In this document: positions 60,833 to 64,000 of the stretch, piece after piece
Numbering within the stretch: the stretch's first letter is position 1
How the letters are laid out: each line of letters opens with the position of its first letter
From: Cacajao melanocephalus
Lineage: Eukaryota > Chordata > Mammalia > Primates > Pitheciidae
Direction: 5' to 3'
Assembly: GCA_963573385.1 (NCBI GenBank)
Contig: CAUYLG010021521.1
Coordinates: 78,462-142,461, forward strand
DNA: 64,000 nt
Translations under genes and position numbers: made by a program
Notes under the pieces: model-generated
The model's input: only the letters and a program-made list of their open reading frames with translations
The model's database searches: none
Told to the model about the DNA's origin: nothing

Positions 60833-62221
60833 TTATATATATATACTTGTCTATATCATGTATTTTCTGATAAAACATTAAATTAGAAATTAATAATAAA
60901 ACATCCAATAAAACCATAACATTTTTATTTGAAATTCCACTGTATGCATATCTCAAAAGTCAAAGACTCATAAGAGTCCCAATAATCTAAGTCAAATACC
61001 AACTTCAGGCATTTGAACACTTAAAAGTTAATTTTGAGAGTAATTGGAGAAACCTGAGGATTAACCTTCATTTTTAACATTATAGTTCATGATTAGAAAG
61101 GGAATAAAGGAATTGTGTTCTTTTGGTTTGGTAACGGAGGTTCATCTAGAATATAATGTTGAGTCCCACAGAAAATAAATAGTTCCAAAGAATCATTTCA
61201 GATAAAACCTAGTAATGTGAATAAATTGTTGGCTTTTCATATGCAGCAATTGAATTAAAATCTAATCTCAGCAGCAGAGAATATCATTAGCCCTTGATAG
61301 TTTCAGCACTGTATCATGTGCTTTTTTCTCTCTCTTTTTCCTACACCTTTTCTCTTTCCACTTTTCTAGAGATGACCTCTGTTTTTGTCTAACTATGTTG
61401 CAAAGAAGAAAGTGCAAGACATTCCAGCTGATGTTAAATGCTTTCCACAGCATGCATGATGGCATAATAGGATACTTGATCAGAAATTGTCTATTCTGAA
61501 TGGTGTTAGTGCTGCTTAGTGGTAGTATAACTGGGTAGCTGCTGTTATTATAGAAGCTTTGCTCTAGATTATTAAAATACAAGAAACAATTTGGCTTCTT
61601 AACATACTGTCTTCCCATTTATATTATTTGTCCTTGTCTTTTGCTTAATACTATATGCTTTTCTCAATACTCCATCCAGTAATCAAGAGTTAGACACATG
61701 GCCCAAAACAATAGAGATGGATTTTATCTTAAAGGGGAATTTCTATTGTGAGAATTATTACTACTTAATGTCAATAATTTTTGCCAATTTCTAAGTGTTT
61801 TGGGCAATCACAAGAAAGAAACCTTTTAGGAATCATACATAGCTTTGCTAAATATTGGGAAAATTACCTAATGTTAAAAAATAACTCTAGACTTATTGGT
61901 CAGATATGAACATAAGAGAATATTAGTTTTTGTTTCCTGAAGATATTTAATATTAGTTGTTTTAAATAAATTATTTCACATAGGATATTCTCCCCTTCAT
62001 ATTTTAGTTACAATTTTGAAACTTCCACTGATAAGTAAAAATATAGATAGTATCCAAAATTAATTGAAAAACCATATGACTTTATATACTAATGAAGTTA
62101 AGCAGTTGTCATAAATATCCTATTAATTGACATTTTTCATGATACTCTTGACAAAACATCAGATATATAGTTTCAAATCATTATTTTTACTAAAATTATA
62201 CTCTAAAACATTATAAATTGT
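60833..62221. other. Unassigned AT-rich sequence
   Basis: No recognised repeat. It holds the longest frame in the window outside recognised repeats (61268-61618, minus, 116 codons), but with no motif, signal or similarity known to me. Confidence 0.45.
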
Positions 62222-62425
62222 TTCTAGTCAAATGTCTTCAGATTAGTGATGGACTAATAAGCCAAATCTAGAACTATCTTTCATGTAAATAAACTCTACA
62301 GATTCAAATTTTACACTTTATTTATTTCCATGAAAAATATTTCTAGATTTATTTACACGAAAAATAGATCTAGATTTGGCCTTTTAGTCCACCAGTAAAC
62401 CTAAATCATTTGATATTCCAGTTAT
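62222..62425. repeat. Imperfect palindrome, possibly a MITE-like element
   Basis: The best arms, 62243-62297 and 62345-62398, are reverse complements at 43 of the first 50 positions without gaps, with a 47-base spacer. A shared core is ggccaaatctaga in the right arm (reverse complement) and agccaaatctaga in the left. Weaker complementarity extends outward to about 62222 and 62425. I do not recognise the family. Confidence 0.75.
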
Positions 62426-62639
62426 CATTGTTTTTCATTTCTAATAAGAAGAAGTCTAGATTTACTTTGTGTGTATATGTTTTCTTAAAAGAAATAATCA
62501 TAAAAGTTGTTATGCAGCATATTGTTTAGGGCAAACTTTAGCATTGTTGCATAAATTTGGTAAACTGCTAAAAATTAACTACAAACAGACAGAGAGAAAA
62601 AAATATAACCAGCCAGAGGGAAAAAAAAACCAGATTAAT

Positions 62640-62850
62640 TTAAACAAGCAATAAAGAGATGAACTCAGATTTTCTAAACAGAAATAATAGAAGCCAGAAA
62701 ATAGACACTACCAAAGTGTTATTATCATATTATATAATATATATGCATGTGAGTGTATGTATTTGCCAATAGAGAATTCCATACCTAGAAGAGATATTAT
62801 CAGTCAAAAACAAAGAATTTATCACCAGCCTACCTACATTCAAGTATTAT
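62640..62850 (+). mobile_element. Ancient L1-like fragment, sense
   Basis: The segment gaagccagaaaatagacac, gaattccatacctagaaga and gaatttatcaccagcctacctac follows an old-L1 order. Strongly diverged; edges unknown. Confidence 0.45.
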
Positions 62851-62937
62851 TTAAAAATTTGTATTTATATAACTATGCCAAATGTGTAAATTTATTTGTA
62901 GAGGGAAAGACATAATTGCTTAAGACAGTTTAGAGAT

Positions 62938-62958
62938 GCAAAAAAAAAAAAAAAAAGG
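62938..62958 (+). repeat. A-rich run
   Basis: About 18 consecutive A followed by ggaaaagaaaa, a possible tail of the preceding fragment. Confidence 0.6.
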
Positions 62959-62964
62959 AAAAGA

Positions 62965-64000
62965 AAATTAACTCTTATTAGGTCAATACCATTAACTGAC
63001 ATTCTTCTCAGAATGAGAAAAATATTTTAATTCATATGAAACCCAAAAAACCCAAATAGCCAAGACTATCCTAAGCAAAAAGAATAAAGCTGGAAGCCTC
63101 ATGCTAGCTTGTCTTAAACGATATTACAAGACTACAGTAATCAAAACAGCATGGTACTGGTATAAAAACAGACACATACACCAAGGGAACAGAATAGAGA
63201 ATCCAGAAATAAGGCTATAAACCTACACTACCAGATCTTCAACAAAACTGACAGAAGCAAGTGATGAGGAAAGGACTCCCTATTTAATAAATGCTGAGAA
63301 AACTGGCTAGCCATATGCAGAAGATTGAAACTAATCCCTTCCTTACAACATAGATAAAAATCATTTAAAGATGAATTAAAAACTTAAATGTAAAAATCAA
63401 AACTATGAAAGCCCTGGAAGATAGCCTAGGCAATACTATTTTTGATAGGAATGGACAAATATTTTATGACAAAGATGACAAAAGCAATTGCAACAAGAGC
63501 AAAATTAACAAACGGGATATAATTAAACCAAAGAGATCTTACATAACAAAACAAACTATCAATGGAGTAAACAACCTACGGAATAGAAGAAAAATTTTGC
63601 AAACTACACATCTGATAAAGGTCAATATCCAGCATCTATAAGGAACTTAAATTTACAAGAAAAAATGACCCCATTAGAAAGTGGGCAAAGGACATGAATA
63701 GACACTTCACAAAGAAGACATACATGCAGCAAACAAGCATATTAAGAAAGCTCAATTTCACTAATCATTAAAAAAATGCAAAACAAAACCACAACAAGAT
63801 ACCATCTCACACTACTTAGAATGGCTATTATTAAAAAGTCCCAAAGTGACAGGTTCTGAGGAGGTTGCAGAGGAAAATAAAAACTCCTATACAATGTTGG
63901 TGGGAATGTAAATTAGGTCAACCATTGTGGAAAGCAGTGTGGTGATTTCTCAAAGACCTAAAAACAGAACTGTTATTTCACCCAGCAATCCTACTACTGG
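62965..64000 (+). mobile_element. Primate L1 ORF2 fragment running off the right edge
   Basis: Sense L1 from the post-RT region (ttgacattcttcacagaa-type sequence near 62995) through aaaacagcatggtactggta (63143), agccatatgcagaagattga (63310), gaccccattagaaagtggg (63668) and gataccatctcacac (63799) to ccagcaatcctactactgg at the window end. Stops and frame shifts break ORF2. A 78-codon frame at 63405-63641 is part of it. The 3' end lies outside the window. Confidence 0.9.

Overview
The window is nuclear DNA of a human or other Old World primate. It is AT-rich (roughly two-thirds A+T by eye) and CpG-poor. AluJ and AluS copies lie beside L1 fragments of all ages, Tigger and MER DNA transposons, MaLR/MLT1 and ERV1 LTRs, a HERV-L relic, MIR and L2. 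I see no intact protein-coding gene, no tRNA or rRNA gene and no CRISPR array. The longest ATG-to-stop frames fall in repeats or are too short and featureless to call. The stretch is best read as intergenic, or as intron of a gene whose exons lie outside or are too small to recognise.

Layout. 1-7 kb: mostly unassigned sequence with an interrupted MLT1-like LTR (about 4.03-4.95 kb) and an old L1 split by a MER5-like element. 7.4-10.9 kb: old plus-strand L1 pieces, one split by an ERV1-type solo LTR (7672-8300). 11.06-13.94 kb: a nearly full-length Tigger1 DNA transposon with a decayed transposase gene, split by an antisense L1 fragment with a 12-bp target duplication. 14-25.9 kb: unassigned AT-rich sequence with an Alu right arm, two L1 3' ends and one AluS. 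25.9-29.5 kb: an unusually GC-rich cluster holding a minus-strand MOB1A processed pseudogene, an LTR-like block, an Alu relic split by a minus-strand LTR, and a 934-bp solo LTR related to the one at 7.7 kb. 29.8-42.1 kb: two L1s with inverted 5' segments (twin priming), old L1 pieces, three Tigger-type elements and MaLR LTRs. 43-48.9 kb: MLT1 ends in inverted orientation, an AluS, an L2 trace and an old antisense L1. 49-51.8 kb: a decayed HERV-L pol region split by a solo LTR with perfect 10-bp ends and a GAAC duplication. 52-64 kb: a MIR, a third twin-primed L1 carrying a 39-bp fold-back inversion, a long antisense ancient L1, two Alus in opposite orientation, an imperfect palindrome, and an L1 running off the right edge.

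Nothing here forms an operon or pathway. The biology is the record of successive insertions, several of them nested, which lets their order be read. The most notable observations are the fold-back inversion in the L1 at 56.2 kb, the three twin-primed L1s (one with a 16-bp target duplication), the MOB1A retrocopy, the HERV-L pol with its nested LTR, and a palindrome at 62.3 kb that I could not assign. I did not find a convincing new system. Family names rest on recognition by eye, not on a repeat-library search.
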